64,000 nucleotides of DNA, taken from the NCBI RefSeq assembly GCF_000152725.1, contig NZ_CH724131.1, positions 2,267,167-2,331,166 of the forward strand, read 5' to 3'. The notes beneath the pieces were generated by a model. It did not search any database, was not told where the DNA came from, and worked only from the letters and a program-made list of their open reading frames with translations. Shown here in pieces: positions 1 to 7,902 of this stretch. Numbering within the stretch: the first letter of the stretch is position 1; the number at the start of each line of letters is the position of its first letter. The stretch is from Pseudooceanicola batsensis HTCC2597 (GTDB lineage: Bacteria > Pseudomonadota > Alphaproteobacteria > Rhodobacterales > Rhodobacteraceae). The position numbers and the translations under genes were made by a program.

Positions 1-379
1 TGTCGCAGGCGCCGCGACCGTAGACCTTGCCGTCCCGCTCCAGACCGCCGAACGGATCGACCGTCCAGCCGCGACCGACGTCGACGACGTCGATGTGCGA
101 ATTGAAATGAACGCATTGCCCCGGTCGCGCCCCTTCGCGCCGCGCCACGATGTTCCACCGCGGATATCGGTCGCTGTCCCCCGGCGCACCCTTGGCCCGG
201 ATCAGCTGCGTGTGGAACCCCGCCCGCAGCAGCCGGAGATCGAGGAAATCGCAGATCTCGCGATAATTGTCCCCCGGGGGGTTCAGCGTCGGGATGCGGA
301 TCAGCTCCTGCGTCAGGGTCACGAGGTCGCCGCGCCGCGCCTCGATTTCGGTCGCCAGCCGGCTCTGCAAGTTCGTCAT
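1..379 (-). CDS. M20-family metallohydrolase (ArgE/DapE/CPG2 type), truncated at window edge
   Basis: Amino-terminal 126 codons of a zinc-dependent amidohydrolase that continues beyond base 1. Near residue 100 the sequence has the M20 metal-ligand motif HIDVVDVG, and at the edge the second family motif GRGACD. The early stretch LIRIPTLNPPG is typical of the acetylornithine/succinyl-diaminopimelate deacetylase superfamily. The ATG at 379 was chosen; an in-frame ATG at 397 adds six residues, and neither has a strong ribosome site. It diverges from the PAS-LuxR gene across a palindromic operator, so it is a likely target of that regulator. The substrate cannot be read from this part of the protein. 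Confidence 0.85.
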   Translation of the reverse strand, partial: MTNLQSRLATEIEARRGDLVTLTQELIRIPTLNPPGDNYREICDFLDLRLLRAGFHTQLIRAKGAPGDSDRYPRWNIVARREGARPGQCVHFNSHIDVVDVGRGWTVDPFGGLERDGKVYGRGACD

Positions 380-419
380 CTCTGCCCTGTCTACCATCGT
401 GACAGGATGCGGCGGAGTG

Positions 420-448
420 TCTACGGTCTCAATACCGTAGATCTACGG
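420..448. promoter_or_regulatory. Tandem palindromic operator between the M20 gene and the PAS-LuxR gene
   Basis: TCTACGGT (420-427), six bases, then ACCGTAGA (434-441) form a perfect inverted repeat. The second arm also belongs to a perfect 14-base palindrome, CCGTAGATCTACGG (435-448). There are therefore three copies of the same half-site in 29 bases. The right end touches the GGGAG ribosome site (447-451) of the regulator gene, which suits autorepression plus control of the divergent peptidase. The regulator assignment is inference. Confidence 0.6.
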
Positions 449-457
449 GAGCCCGCC

Positions 458-1003
458 TTGGACGACTTCACCAGCCTCGCCTTCGATCACGCCCCGCTCG
501 GCATCGTGATGACCGAGGCGCGCGTCATACGCAGCTGCAACCGCACCTTCGGCGAAATGACGGGCCACGACCCCTCGGGCCTGCCCGGCCAAAGCTTCCG
601 GATGTTCTACGACAGCGCCCGGGCCTTCCGGAACATCCGCGACATCGGCCTGCATGTCCTGCGCTCCGGGGCCATCTACAGCGACGAACGACTGTTGCTG
701 CACGCCAGCGGCCGCGCGCTGCTGGTGCGGTTCCGCGCGCGCACTCTGGCCCCGGACGACCCGCTTTCCCGTCTGGTCATGACTTTCGCTGCGCTGCGCG
801 ACGATCAGCCCGACCGCGTTCTGACACCCCGCGAACGCACCGTCGTCGCCGGCCTCGCGCGGGGCCAGACCAGCAAGGAAATCGCGCGCGACCTCGGACT
901 GTCTCCCCGCACGATCGAGGACGTTCGCGCCCGGCTTCTGCGCCGGTACGAGGCGCGGAACGCCGCCGAGCTGCTCACCCGGCTCGCGGGGCCCGCCTTC
1001 TGA
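458..1003 (+). CDS. PAS-domain LuxR-type transcriptional regulator
   Basis: About 181 residues. An amino-terminal PAS-like sensor (residues about 5-110, including the stretch APLGIVMTEARVIRSCN) is followed by a LuxR-type helix-turn-helix near the carboxyl end (LTPRERTVVAGLARGQ, then SKEIARDLGLSPRTIEDV). The start chosen is TTG at 458, because GGGAG lies six bases upstream and the protein then begins just before the PAS fold. An in-frame ATG at 407 would place the perfect palindromes inside the coding region and has no ribosome site. The protein probably senses a small ligand and controls itself and the divergent M20 hydrolase. It lacks a receiver domain, so it is not a classical response regulator. 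Confidence 0.8.
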   Translation: MDDFTSLAFDHAPLGIVMTEARVIRSCNRTFGEMTGHDPSGLPGQSFRMFYDSARAFRNIRDIGLHVLRSGAIYSDERLLLHASGRALLVRFRARTLAPDDPLSRLVMTFAALRDDQPDRVLTPRERTVVAGLARGQTSKEIARDLGLSPRTIEDVRARLLRRYEARNAAELLTRLAGPAF

Positions 1004-1095
1004 CGCGGCAGGGCCCTTCGCCAAGGGGAACACACACTATTGTTGTTCGCGGAAATTCATGCATATTCGTCGCTCCTGAAAAACGGGGCGGGAAG

Positions 1096-2190
1096 ATGAG
1101 GGCAGACCTACCCACAGACCAGATCGATCGCTTGCACGATCTTCGCGAACTGGACGTGCTGGACACGGAACCGGAGGCCGAGTTCGACGACGTGGTGCAG
1201 CTGGCCTCGAAGATCTGCGGCGTGCCCATTTCCCTGATTTCCCTGGTCGATGCAGAGCGTCAGTGGTTCAAGGCGAGCGTCGGGATGGACGAACCCCAGA
1301 CCCCGGTGGAACAGGCGATCTGCGCCCATGCCATCCTCGAGGACGACTATCTCGAGATCGGCGACACACGGCTGGACCCCAGGACCGCCGACAATGCGCT
1401 GGTCCGCGGCCCCGAAGACCTGCGGTTCTACGCCGGCGCGGTACTCCGCAGTGACCGTGGGCACGCCCTGGGCACGCTCTGCGTCCTCGACAACAAACCG
1501 AACCGGCTGACGGATCTTCAGCGTGAGGCCCTGCGCGTGCTGGCCCGGCAGGTGGTGGCCCAGCTTGAACTGCGCCGCGCCCTGCGCGAGGCCGAGGTCC
1601 TGCGCCGCGAGGTGGACCACCGCGTGAAGAACTCGCTCCAGTCGGTCTCGGCACTGACGCGGATGCAGGCCCGCTCCGCCACCTCCGAGGAGACCCGCGA
1701 AGCGCTCGACCTGACGGGCCGGCGGATCGAGACGGTCGCCCTCCTGCACCAGCACCTCTATTGCGCAAGCGCGGACGGCGCCGTCGATCTCGCGGATGTC
1801 GTGCCGCGTGTCGCCCGGCTTCTTCAACAGTCGATGCCCGCCGGCATCCGGATCGAGACCGAAGTGACCCGCGTTTCGCTGTCCGCGGCCCATGCCGCCG
1901 CGGTAGGGGTCATTCTGAACGAATTCGCGACGAACTCTGCCAAGCACGCGTTCGAAGCCGGGGGGCAGGGCCTGATCCGCTTCGTCATCGACCGCGACGG
2001 CGAGGATCACGTGATCCTCACCTGCAGCGACAACGGTCGGGGCATGTCCTCGACCTCGCCCCGGCGCGGGGGCCTCGGCCTCCGGATCATCGAAGCATCG
2101 GCCCAGCAGCTCGGCGGCCCCGCCCGGATCGAGAGCGACGAACGGGGCACGGTCACCACCATCCGGATCGCACTTTCGGACGAGAACTGA
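1096..2190 (+). CDS. GAF-domain sensor histidine kinase (HisKA_2/HWE-like)
   Basis: 364 residues. Residues about 20-150 form a GAF domain of the kind found in alphaproteobacterial signalling kinases. A short helix leads to the H-box EVDHRVKNSLQS, with the phospho-acceptor His at about residue 175. The ATPase domain follows: N-box NEFATNSAKHAF (Asn about 275), G1 box CSDNGRGM and G2-like GGLGLRI. The H-box spelling is HisKA_2 type, often linked to general stress or light/redox signalling in alphaproteobacteria. No membrane segment is visible, so it is probably cytosolic. No cognate response regulator lies alongside; the PAS-LuxR protein upstream has no receiver domain. Confidence 0.88.
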   Translation: MRADLPTDQIDRLHDLRELDVLDTEPEAEFDDVVQLASKICGVPISLISLVDAERQWFKASVGMDEPQTPVEQAICAHAILEDDYLEIGDTRLDPRTADNALVRGPEDLRFYAGAVLRSDRGHALGTLCVLDNKPNRLTDLQREALRVLARQVVAQLELRRALREAEVLRREVDHRVKNSLQSVSALTRMQARSATSEETREALDLTGRRIETVALLHQHLYCASADGAVDLADVVPRVARLLQQSMPAGIRIETEVTRVSLSAAHAAAVGVILNEFATNSAKHAFEAGGQGLIRFVIDRDGEDHVILTCSDNGRGMSSTSPRRGGLGLRIIEASAQQLGGPARIESDERGTVTTIRIALSDEN

Positions 2191-2193
2191 GCC

Positions 2194-2883
2194 TCAGACC
2201 AGCGTGTCGCAGGAGGTCCGGATCGCCCGGATGTTGGCTCCGTAGGGGGCCGGGTCATCCACCGACCCGCCCTTGAACACGGCCGAGCCCGCCACCAGCA
2301 CATCCGCCCCGACCTCGCGCATCAGCGGCGCGGTGGCGGGGGTGATGCCGCCGTCGATCTCGATATGGATGGGCCGGTCGCCGATCATTTCCCGCAGCTG
2401 GCGCACCTTGTCGATCTGCGAGTGAATGAAGGACTGGCCGCCGAATCCGGGGTTCACCGTCATCACGCAGACAAGGTCGGTCAGGTCGAGAAGATGGCGC
2501 ACCGCCTCGGCCGGCGTCGCCGGGTTCAGGGCGACGCCGGCCTTCATGCCCGCGCCCTTGATCGCCTGCAGCGTGCGATGGATATGCGGCCCGGCCTCGA
2601 CATGCGCGGTCAGCACATCGGCCCCGGCATCAGCGAAGGCCTCGATATAGGGATCGACCGGCGCGATCATCAGATGCACGTCCATCACGGTCCGGACGTG
2701 TTTGCGGATCGCCTTCACCAGCGGCGGCCCGAAGGTCAGATTGGGCACGAAATGCCCGTCCATCACGTCGACGTGGATCCAGTCTGCCCCCTGCGCCTCG
2801 ACCGCATCGATCTCGGCGCCGAAGTTGGCAAAATCTGCGGAGAGGATCGACGGCGCGATCTTGAGATTGCGATCGAATGACAT
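2194..2883 (-). CDS. rpe: Ribulose-phosphate 3-epimerase
   Basis: 229 residues, the normal length for Rpe, a cytosolic TIM-barrel enzyme interconverting ribulose 5-phosphate and xylulose 5-phosphate in the pentose phosphate and Calvin pathways. Diagnostic segments are IAPSILSADFANFG at the start, HVDVMDGHFVPN with metal and catalytic residues, MTVNPGFGGQ and the phosphate-binding stretch EIDGGI. It lies downstream of fbp on the same strand, so the two sugar-phosphate genes may be co-transcribed, but 119 bases with a strong palindrome lie between them. No other Calvin-cycle gene is visible here, so a role in general carbon metabolism is as likely as CO2 fixation. Confidence 0.96.
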   Translation of the reverse strand: MSFDRNLKIAPSILSADFANFGAEIDAVEAQGADWIHVDVMDGHFVPNLTFGPPLVKAIRKHVRTVMDVHLMIAPVDPYIEAFADAGADVLTAHVEAGPHIHRTLQAIKGAGMKAGVALNPATPAEAVRHLLDLTDLVCVMTVNPGFGGQSFIHSQIDKVRQLREMIGDRPIHIEIDGGITPATAPLMREVGADVLVAGSAVFKGGSVDDPAPYGANIRAIRTSCDTLV

Positions 2884-2921
2884 GGCATGCCCCCATTGCT
2901 GCTGCCCGCCCAGATAAGCGC

Positions 2922-2939
2922 TTCCGCTCCGGAGCGGAA
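2922..2939. other. Perfect 18-base palindrome between fbp and rpe
   Basis: TTCCGCTCC followed directly by GGAGCGGAA gives a perfect palindrome. It lies 38 bases upstream of rpe and 64 bases downstream of fbp. As RNA it could form a hairpin, but there is no U-tract on the minus strand, so it is more likely an operator or an RNA-processing element than a classical terminator. Confidence 0.4.
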
Positions 2940-2947
2940 CCGCCGTG

Positions 2948-2972
2948 CTTCATCTTGCCGCAAATACTCCCG
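2948..2972. repeat. Short extragenic sequence with a diverged copy at 51369-51393
   Basis: This stretch begins CTTC, has GCCGCAAATACTCCCG in its right half, and aligns (with a one-base gap) to the element after rlmN, which carries CCGGCAAGTATCCCG. Both copies lie in extragenic DNA next to gene 3' ends. The similarity is seen directly; membership of a dispersed repeat family is inference. Confidence 0.35.
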
Positions 2973-3002
2973 CCGGAGGCCGCGGCCGCGCCGCGCCCGG
3001 GC

Positions 3003-3944
3003 CTATCCGTGCAGCTCCGCGATCCGGTCGACCTCCTCGGCCGAGCCGAAGACGAAGGGGCGCCGCTCGTGCAGTTCTTCTGCCGTCAGGGACAGGATCG
3101 GCCGCGTGCCGTCGGTCGCCTTGCCGCCAGCCTGCTCCACGAGGAACGCCATCGGCGCGACCTCGTAGACCATGCGGAGCCGGCCGTTGCCGTAACTCGG
3201 CCGCGCATCAGCCGGATAGAGGAAAGTCCCGCCCCGCGTCAGGATCCGGTGCGTCTCGGCCACCAGGGATCCCACCCAGCGAAAGTTCATGTCCTTGCCC
3301 TTCGCCCCCTCCCGGCCGGCCTCGCACTCTTCCACATAGGCACGCACCGGCGCGGTCCAGTGCCGTCGGTTGGACGCGTTGATCGAGAACTCCTTGGCGG
3401 CTTCGGGCAGCGCCATCCTGTCCTCCGACAGCACGAAGGATCCGCTGTCGGGGTCGAGAACGAACAGCATCGTGCCCGCGCCGAAGGTGACTGCCAGAAG
3501 CGTCTGGGGCCCGTAGGCGATGTACCCCGCCGCGATCTGGTCCGACGCCGGACGCAGAAAGCTGGCTTCGGCGCTTTCGGCGGCCGCGAAGACCGAGAAG
3601 ATCGTGCCGATGGTGACGTTGACATCGATATTCGAGGACCCGTCCAGCGGATCGGTCGCCAGCGCATACCCACCTTCCGGGTCCAGGGTCAGCACGGTTT
3701 CCTGTTCTTCGGAGGCATAGTACCGGACACCGGTCCCCCGGAGCGCCGCCTCGAACATCTCGTCCGCCATGACGTCCAGCGCCTTCTGCTGGTCGCCGTC
3801 GCTGTTTTCCCCGACCCCGGCGCCGAGCTTGCCTGCCAGCGGGCCCTTGGCGATCACGCGCGAAAGCTCGGCACCGGTCCGGCACATGGCTTCGATGACG
3901 GGGCGCAGATGTTCCGGGATCAGGGCTGGATCGATGGCGAGCAT
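3003..3944 (-). CDS. fbp: Class 1 fructose-1,6-bisphosphatase
   Basis: 313 residues from the chosen ATG, which has GGAGG seven bases upstream; an in-frame ATG 39 bases earlier lacks a ribosome site. The enzyme hydrolyses fructose 1,6-bisphosphate to fructose 6-phosphate in gluconeogenesis and pentose regeneration. It has the class 1 signature DPLDGSSNIDVN with the metal-binding aspartates, and GGTFLYPAD and YEVAPMAFLVEQAGG toward the carboxyl end. The inositol-phosphatase-fold layout and length fit the family. Its neighbour rpe also acts on sugar phosphates. An alternative name, cbbF, would apply only if linked to a Calvin operon, which this window does not show. Confidence 0.95.
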   Translation of the reverse strand: MLAIDPALIPEHLRPVIEAMCRTGAELSRVIAKGPLAGKLGAGVGENSDGDQQKALDVMADEMFEAALRGTGVRYYASEEQETVLTLDPEGGYALATDPLDGSSNIDVNVTIGTIFSVFAAAESAEASFLRPASDQIAAGYIAYGPQTLLAVTFGAGTMLFVLDPDSGSFVLSEDRMALPEAAKEFSINASNRRHWTAPVRAYVEECEAGREGAKGKDMNFRWVGSLVAETHRILTRGGTFLYPADARPSYGNGRLRMVYEVAPMAFLVEQAGGKATDGTRPILSLTAEELHERRPFVFGSAEEVDRIAELHG

Positions 3945-4014
3945 GGGGTCCTCCGGGTTCGGGTCGTCGCGGTTATGCCCCATTCCGCGCCGCGGCGGAA
4001 GCGCCGGCGGACCG

Positions 4015-4036
4015 GGCCGGGGGGTTTTCCCCGGCC
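4015..4036. other. GC-rich stem-loop downstream of the SDR gene
   Basis: GGCCGGGG (4015-4022) and CCCCGGCC (4029-4036) pair perfectly around a six-base loop, in the 178-base gap between the ACAD-SDR operon and fbp. There is no U-tract on the minus strand, so it may be a 3'-end stabiliser or a weak terminator. I see nothing else definite in this gap. Confidence 0.35.
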
Positions 4037-4122
4037 GTTCCCGGGCTGGCCTGTCCCTCGGCGGTGGCAGAATGCGATGGAGGCGGCGCCCGTCCCGCGG
4101 GTCGCGTCGCCGGCCGCTCCGG

Positions 4123-4887
4123 TCAGGCGAGCGACTGACCGCCGTCCGCGATGATCAGCTGCCCGTTCACATAGCCCGACATCGGCGAGGCGAGCCAGAG
4201 CGCGGTCCCGGCGATCTCGTCGACCGTGCCCATCCGCCGCAGCGGGTTGGCACTGTTGATCCGCTCGATCCGGTCCGGGTCCTCCCAGAGGGCCCTGGCG
4301 AAATCCGTCTTGATGAGACCGGGGCCGATGGCGTTGACACGGATGTTCTGCGGCCCCCATTCCAGCGCGAGCGCCCGGGCGACGGCCGCATCCGCCGCCT
4401 TGGTGACGCCATAGGCGCCCAGCGTCGTCGATCCCTTGATCGCCGCGACGGAAGAGATGATCACGACCGCACCGCCGCCATTCTCCGCCATTCGGGGCAG
4501 CACCATCTTGCACATGGTGTTGATCGTCCGGACATTGGTGACCAGCATCTTGTCGAAGACCGCGTCGTCCAGGTCCTGCATCGGACCGTAGACGGGGTTG
4601 ATCGCCGCATTGGGCACCAGCACGTCGATCCGGCCCCATTCGCGGATCGTCGTGTCGACGAGGTTCTGCAGGTCCTCCGGATTGCCGATATGGCAGGGAA
4701 CGACGATCGCCTCGCCGCCCTTTTCACGGATCGCCTCGGCCACCGGTTTGCAGGCCTCGCGCTTGCGCGACGAGACGACCACCCTAGCCCCCGCCTCCGC
4801 GAACATTTCGGCCATCGCGCGGCCGATCCCGCGCGACGACCCGGTGATCACCACGACCTTGTCCTTCAGTCGAAGCAGATCGGTCAT
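4123..4887 (-). CDS. SDR-family oxidoreductase
   Basis: 254 residues, a classical short-chain dehydrogenase. The NAD(P)-binding motif is TGSSRGIG near residue 16, NAAIN is the structural motif, a conserved Ser lies in IISSVAA, and the active-site pair is YGVTK. The carboxyl-terminal IADGGQSLA is typical of FabG-like members. It starts four bases after the stop of the acyl-CoA dehydrogenase gene, so the two are one operon. By context it probably oxidises or reduces a hydroxy- or oxo-acyl-CoA formed by that dehydrogenase. The exact substrate and cofactor preference are not visible. It is not adjacent to a FabD/AcpP cluster, so a fatty-acid synthesis role is unlikely. Confidence 0.85.
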   Translation of the reverse strand: MTDLLRLKDKVVVITGSSRGIGRAMAEMFAEAGARVVVSSRKREACKPVAEAIREKGGEAIVVPCHIGNPEDLQNLVDTTIREWGRIDVLVPNAAINPVYGPMQDLDDAVFDKMLVTNVRTINTMCKMVLPRMAENGGGAVVIISSVAAIKGSTTLGAYGVTKAADAAVARALALEWGPQNIRVNAIGPGLIKTDFARALWEDPDRIERINSANPLRRMGTVDEIAGTALWLASPMSGYVNGQLIIADGGQSLA

Positions 4888-4891
4888 GGCC

Positions 4892-6112
4892 TCAGTTCCG
4901 GTACTGCTTCAGTTCGAGCTTGGCCACGGTCTCCCGGTGCACCTCGTCCGGACCGTCGACGAGGCGCATGGTCCGGGCATTGGCGAAGGCCGAGGCGAGC
5001 GAGGTGTCCTGGCTGACACCGGCGGCACCGTGAACCTGCATGGCGCGGTCGATCACCCGCTGCACCATGTTGGCGGCGACCACCTTGATCATCGCGATCT
5101 CCTTGCGCGCGGTCTTGTTGCCGACAGTGTCCATCATGTAGGCGGCGTGCAGCACGAGCAGGCGGGCCTGTTCGATCTCCATTCGGCTCTCCGCGATCCA
5201 GTGCTTGGTCACGCCCATGTCGGCGATCCGCTTGCCGAAGGCGCTCCGGCCCATGGCCCGCTCGCACATCATCTCGAGCGCGCGCTCCGCCTGGCCGACC
5301 GACCGCATCGCGTGATGGATGCGGCCCGGTCCGAGCCGGCCCTGGGCGATCTCGAAGCCCCGGCCCTCGCCCAGCAGGATGTTCGACGCGGGCACCCGCA
5401 CATCGGTATACTCGACCTCCGCATGACCGTGCGGCGCATGGTCGTAGCCGATCACCGAGAGCGGGCGGATCACCTTGACGCCGGGCGTGTCGAACGGAAC
5501 GAGGATCATCGACTGCTGGCGGTAGGTCTCGGCTTCCGGATCGGTCTTGCCCATCAGGATCGCGATCTTGCAGCGCGGGTCCATGGCACCCGACGACCAC
5601 CACTTGCGCCCGTTGATGACATAGTCGTCGCCGTCCCGGACTATCCTGGTCTCGATGTTGGTGGCATCCGACGAGGCGACCCCCGGCTCCGTCATCGCGA
5701 AACACGAGCGGATCTCGCCGTCCAGCAGCGGCTTGAGCCAGGTCGCCTTGTGCTCTTCGGTGCCGTACATGAAGATCGTCTCCATGTTGCCGGTGTCGGG
5801 GGCCGAGCAGTTGAACGGCTCGGACCCGATCGAGGAGCGGCCCATGATTTCGCAGAGAGTGCCGTATTCGAGGTTCGTGAGACCCGCGCCCTTGTACTCG
5901 CCCGCGTCATGCGTGAGGAACATGTTCCAGAGGCCGGATTCGCGCCCCTTGGCCTTCAGCTCCTCCATGATGGGGACGGGCTGCCAGCGGTCACCCTCCG
6001 CGACCTGTTGCTTATAGGTCGTTTCGGCCGGGTAGATGTGATCATCCATGAATTTCAACAGGGTTTCACGCATCCGTTTGGCGCGATCCGAAATCGGGAA
6101 ATGATCGTACAT
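4892..6112 (-). CDS. ACAD10/11-type acyl-CoA dehydrogenase
   Basis: 406 residues, a flavin-dependent acyl-CoA dehydrogenase fold. The middle and end resemble the dehydrogenase half of animal ACAD10/ACAD11: [18 protein letters not shown], then [18 protein letters not shown], then [13 protein letters not shown], and a carboxyl-terminal DGPDEVH. In classical MCAD-like enzymes the catalytic Glu sits in an EGT motif there; here Asp386 occupies that region, as in ACAD10/11. Known members act on 4-hydroxyacyl-CoA after it has been phosphorylated by an APH-type kinase domain. A matching stand-alone kinase lies at 28211-29245. The gene heads an operon with the SDR and diverges from a CoA ligase across a shared control region. 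Confidence 0.88.
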   Translation of the reverse strand: MYDHFPISDRAKRMRETLLKFMDDHIYPAETTYKQQVAEGDRWQPVPIMEELKAKGRESGLWNMFLTHDAGEYKGAGLTNLEYGTLCEIMGRSSIGSEPFNCSAPDTGNMETIFMYGTEEHKATWLKPLLDGEIRSCFAMTEPGVASSDATNIETRIVRDGDDYVINGRKWWSSGAMDPRCKIAILMGKTDPEAETYRQQSMILVPFDTPGVKVIRPLSVIGYDHAPHGHAEVEYTDVRVPASNILLGEGRGFEIAQGRLGPGRIHHAMRSVGQAERALEMMCERAMGRSAFGKRIADMGVTKHWIAESRMEIEQARLLVLHAAYMMDTVGNKTARKEIAMIKVVAANMVQRVIDRAMQVHGAAGVSQDTSLASAFANARTMRLVDGPDEVHRETVAKLELKQYRN

Positions 6113-6171
6113 GGCAGGTCCTCCTCGTGGCTCGCGGTAATGGACACGGCTTTCTCAGGCAAGTCAACCTG

Positions 6172-6196
6172 CGGAAAGGTGTTCCGATAAGCGGAA
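6172..6196. promoter_or_regulatory. Candidate IclR operator, three half-sites
   Basis: CGGAA (6172-6176), TTCCG (6182-6186) and CGGAA (6192-6196) alternate with exactly five bases between them, so the half-sites recur every ten bases on one DNA face. The last pair, TTCCGATAAGCGGAA, ends two bases before a -35 box. The position, in the divergent gap between the ACAD and CoA-ligase operons, suits control of both. Assignment to the IclR protein at 10397 is inference. Confidence 0.5.
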
Positions 6197-6198
6197 TA

Positions 6199-6226
6199 TT
6201 GACCCCGTCTTTCCCGACGATAAGAT
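6199..6226 (+). promoter_or_regulatory. Candidate sigma-70 promoter for the CoA-ligase operon
   Basis: TTGACC (6199-6204), a 16-base spacer and TAAGAT (6221-6226). It starts two bases after the half-site array and about 37 bases before the CoA-ligase start codon, where GGAGG (6250-6254) serves as ribosome site. An operator just upstream of -35 suits an activator. Confidence 0.45.
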
Positions 6227-6262
6227 GCCGCCATTCAAGGTCGGCAGCGGGAGGAGCGGATC

Positions 6263-7819
6263 GTGACGAACGATCAATCGACAGGGGTGGCACGCCTGAC
6301 GCCCAAGGTGATCGAGGGCGAGGAGCTGGTTCGCTTCGGTCCCCGCATGAAGGAGAACGCCGAGGTCCACGGCTCCAAGCCCTGCGTCATCGACGAGATC
6401 GGCACCATGAGCTGGGCCGAGTTCGGCGACCTCGTCGCCCGGATCGCCGGACGGCTCCGATCCATGGGGATCGGGCCGGGCAGCATGGTCGCCTCGCTTG
6501 CCGAGAACTCGGCCAACAACGTCGCCATGTACGCGGGCGTATTGTACGCGGGCGCCTGCATGGTGCCCCTGCCCTTTTCCGCGACAGAAGCGGCCCTGGT
6601 CAAGGAACGCGCCGACTGCGGCGCCACGCTTCTCTTCACCACGCACCAGTTCCGCGCCACGGCCGAGAAACTGGGCGCCAGCGAGATCGTGGACCTTGCC
6701 GAAATAGAAGCCTGGGTGGGCGACGCTCCGGCGATCGATCCGGTGCCCGTCACCGACGACGACCTGTTCGACATGATCTATTCCAGCGGCACCACCGGCA
6801 CGCCGAAGGGGATCGTGCATGATCACCGGTTCCGGTCGCGTCAGTTCTCGCGCACCTCGGCCTACGGGCTCGAGGCGGATGGCGTGCTGATGCTGTCGAC
6901 CCCGCTCTATTCCAACACCACGCTGGTGGCCGCCATCGCCGGCCTCGTCCGGGGGGCGACGCTGGTCACCATGGCCCGGTTCGACACCGTCCGTTTCCTG
7001 GAACTCAGCGAACGGCACCGCGCGACCCATGCCATGCTGGTGCCGGTCCAGTACATGCGACTGATGGATGAACCGCGCTTCGACGAGTTCGACCTGTCGA
7101 GCTATCAGTGCAAGATGTCCACCTCTGCTCCGCTGCCGGGCGTGCTGATCGCGCAATGTATGGAGCGCTGGCCGGGCAACATCCTTGAATTCTACGGCAT
7201 GACCGAAGGCGGGCCCGCCACCGTGCTCGACTGCGCCGCCCATCCGGACAAGTGGGACACCGTCGGCCAGCCGCAGCCGGGAGCGGACATGCGAGTCATC
7301 GACGAAGAGGGAAATGAACTTCCCTACGGCGCCTACGGCGAGGTCGTGGGCCGGTCGGGCTCGATGATGCCGGGCTACCACAACAACCCCGAAAAGACGC
7401 GCGAGGCGACATGGGTCAGCCCCGAGGGGGACCATTTCGTGCGCACCGGCGACATGGGCCGGTTCGACGAGGACGGGTTTCTCCACCTCCTGGACCGCAA
7501 GAAGGACATGATCATCTCGGGCGGGTTCAACATCTATGCTGCCGATCTCGAGGCCGTCCTGCGCAAGCACCCGGACGTGGCCGATGTCGCCGTGATCGCC
7601 ATCCCTTCGCGCGAATGGGGCGAGACACCTCTCGGCCTCGTGGTGCCCAGACGGCCGGAGGCCGATGCCGAAGCCATCCGCGACTGGACCAATGACCAGC
7701 TGGGCAAGACACAGCGCCTGTCCCGCATCGAATTCCGCCAGGATTTGCCCCGCAGCGAGATCGGCAAGATACTGAAACGCGAGCTTCGCGCCCCTTACTG
7801 GGAAGGGCAGCCGGCGTAA
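6263..7819 (+). CDS. AMP-dependent acyl-CoA synthetase/ligase
   Basis: 518 residues, class I adenylate-forming enzyme activating a carboxylic acid to its CoA thioester with ATP. The phosphate-binding loop is YSSGTTGTPKG, the A5-type motif is FYGMTEGGP, and the carboxyl-terminal domain carries the core GDMGRFDEDGF and DRKKDMIISGG motifs plus a final Lys in EIGKILKREL. It follows a GGGAGG-type ribosome site and a promoter with a candidate IclR operator, divergent from the ACAD10/11-type operon. The acid substrate cannot be assigned; the overall look is that of the benzoate/cyclohexanecarboxylate/crotonobetaine-ligase-like group rather than acetyl-CoA synthetase. Confidence 0.9.
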   Translation: MTNDQSTGVARLTPKVIEGEELVRFGPRMKENAEVHGSKPCVIDEIGTMSWAEFGDLVARIAGRLRSMGIGPGSMVASLAENSANNVAMYAGVLYAGACMVPLPFSATEAALVKERADCGATLLFTTHQFRATAEKLGASEIVDLAEIEAWVGDAPAIDPVPVTDDDLFDMIYSSGTTGTPKGIVHDHRFRSRQFSRTSAYGLEADGVLMLSTPLYSNTTLVAAIAGLVRGATLVTMARFDTVRFLELSERHRATHAMLVPVQYMRLMDEPRFDEFDLSSYQCKMSTSAPLPGVLIAQCMERWPGNILEFYGMTEGGPATVLDCAAHPDKWDTVGQPQPGADMRVIDEEGNELPYGAYGEVVGRSGSMMPGYHNNPEKTREATWVSPEGDHFVRTGDMGRFDEDGFLHLLDRKKDMIISGGFNIYAADLEAVLRKHPDVADVAVIAIPSREWGETPLGLVVPRRPEADAEAIRDWTNDQLGKTQRLSRIEFRQDLPRSEIGKILKRELRAPYWEGQPA

Positions 7820-7844
7820 ATCCGCATTGCGGAAGCTAATTCCA
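7820..7844. promoter_or_regulatory. Second candidate IclR operator, three half-sites
   Basis: ATCCG (7820-7824), CGGAA (7830-7834) and TTCCA (7840-7844) are separated by five bases each, the same architecture as at 6172-6196. The first pair reads ATCCGCATTGCGGAA. It lies in the 83-base gap upstream of the next SDR gene, beginning directly after the CoA-ligase stop codon. No convincing -35/-10 pair could be placed next to it. Confidence 0.45.
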
Positions 7845-7902
7845 ACAATATTGATCGGCGCCGAAAGCTGTGCCATCGTTCGATAATTCGGGAGGACGGA
7901 AC

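Noticed and set aside
95..457. Coding extension of the PAS-LuxR gene to an upstream start
   Set aside because: It overlaps the divergent M20 gene and the palindromic operator, and shows no PAS-like sequence.
1027..1060. Possible EcfG-type stress promoter (GGAAC) before the histidine kinase
   Set aside because: GGAAC is present but no CGTT stands at the required 16-17 base spacing.
7845..7902. Promoter between the second candidate IclR operator and the SDR gene
   Set aside because: TTGATC and GATAAT are present, but the spacing is 24 bases and the implied start would fall on the ribosome site.
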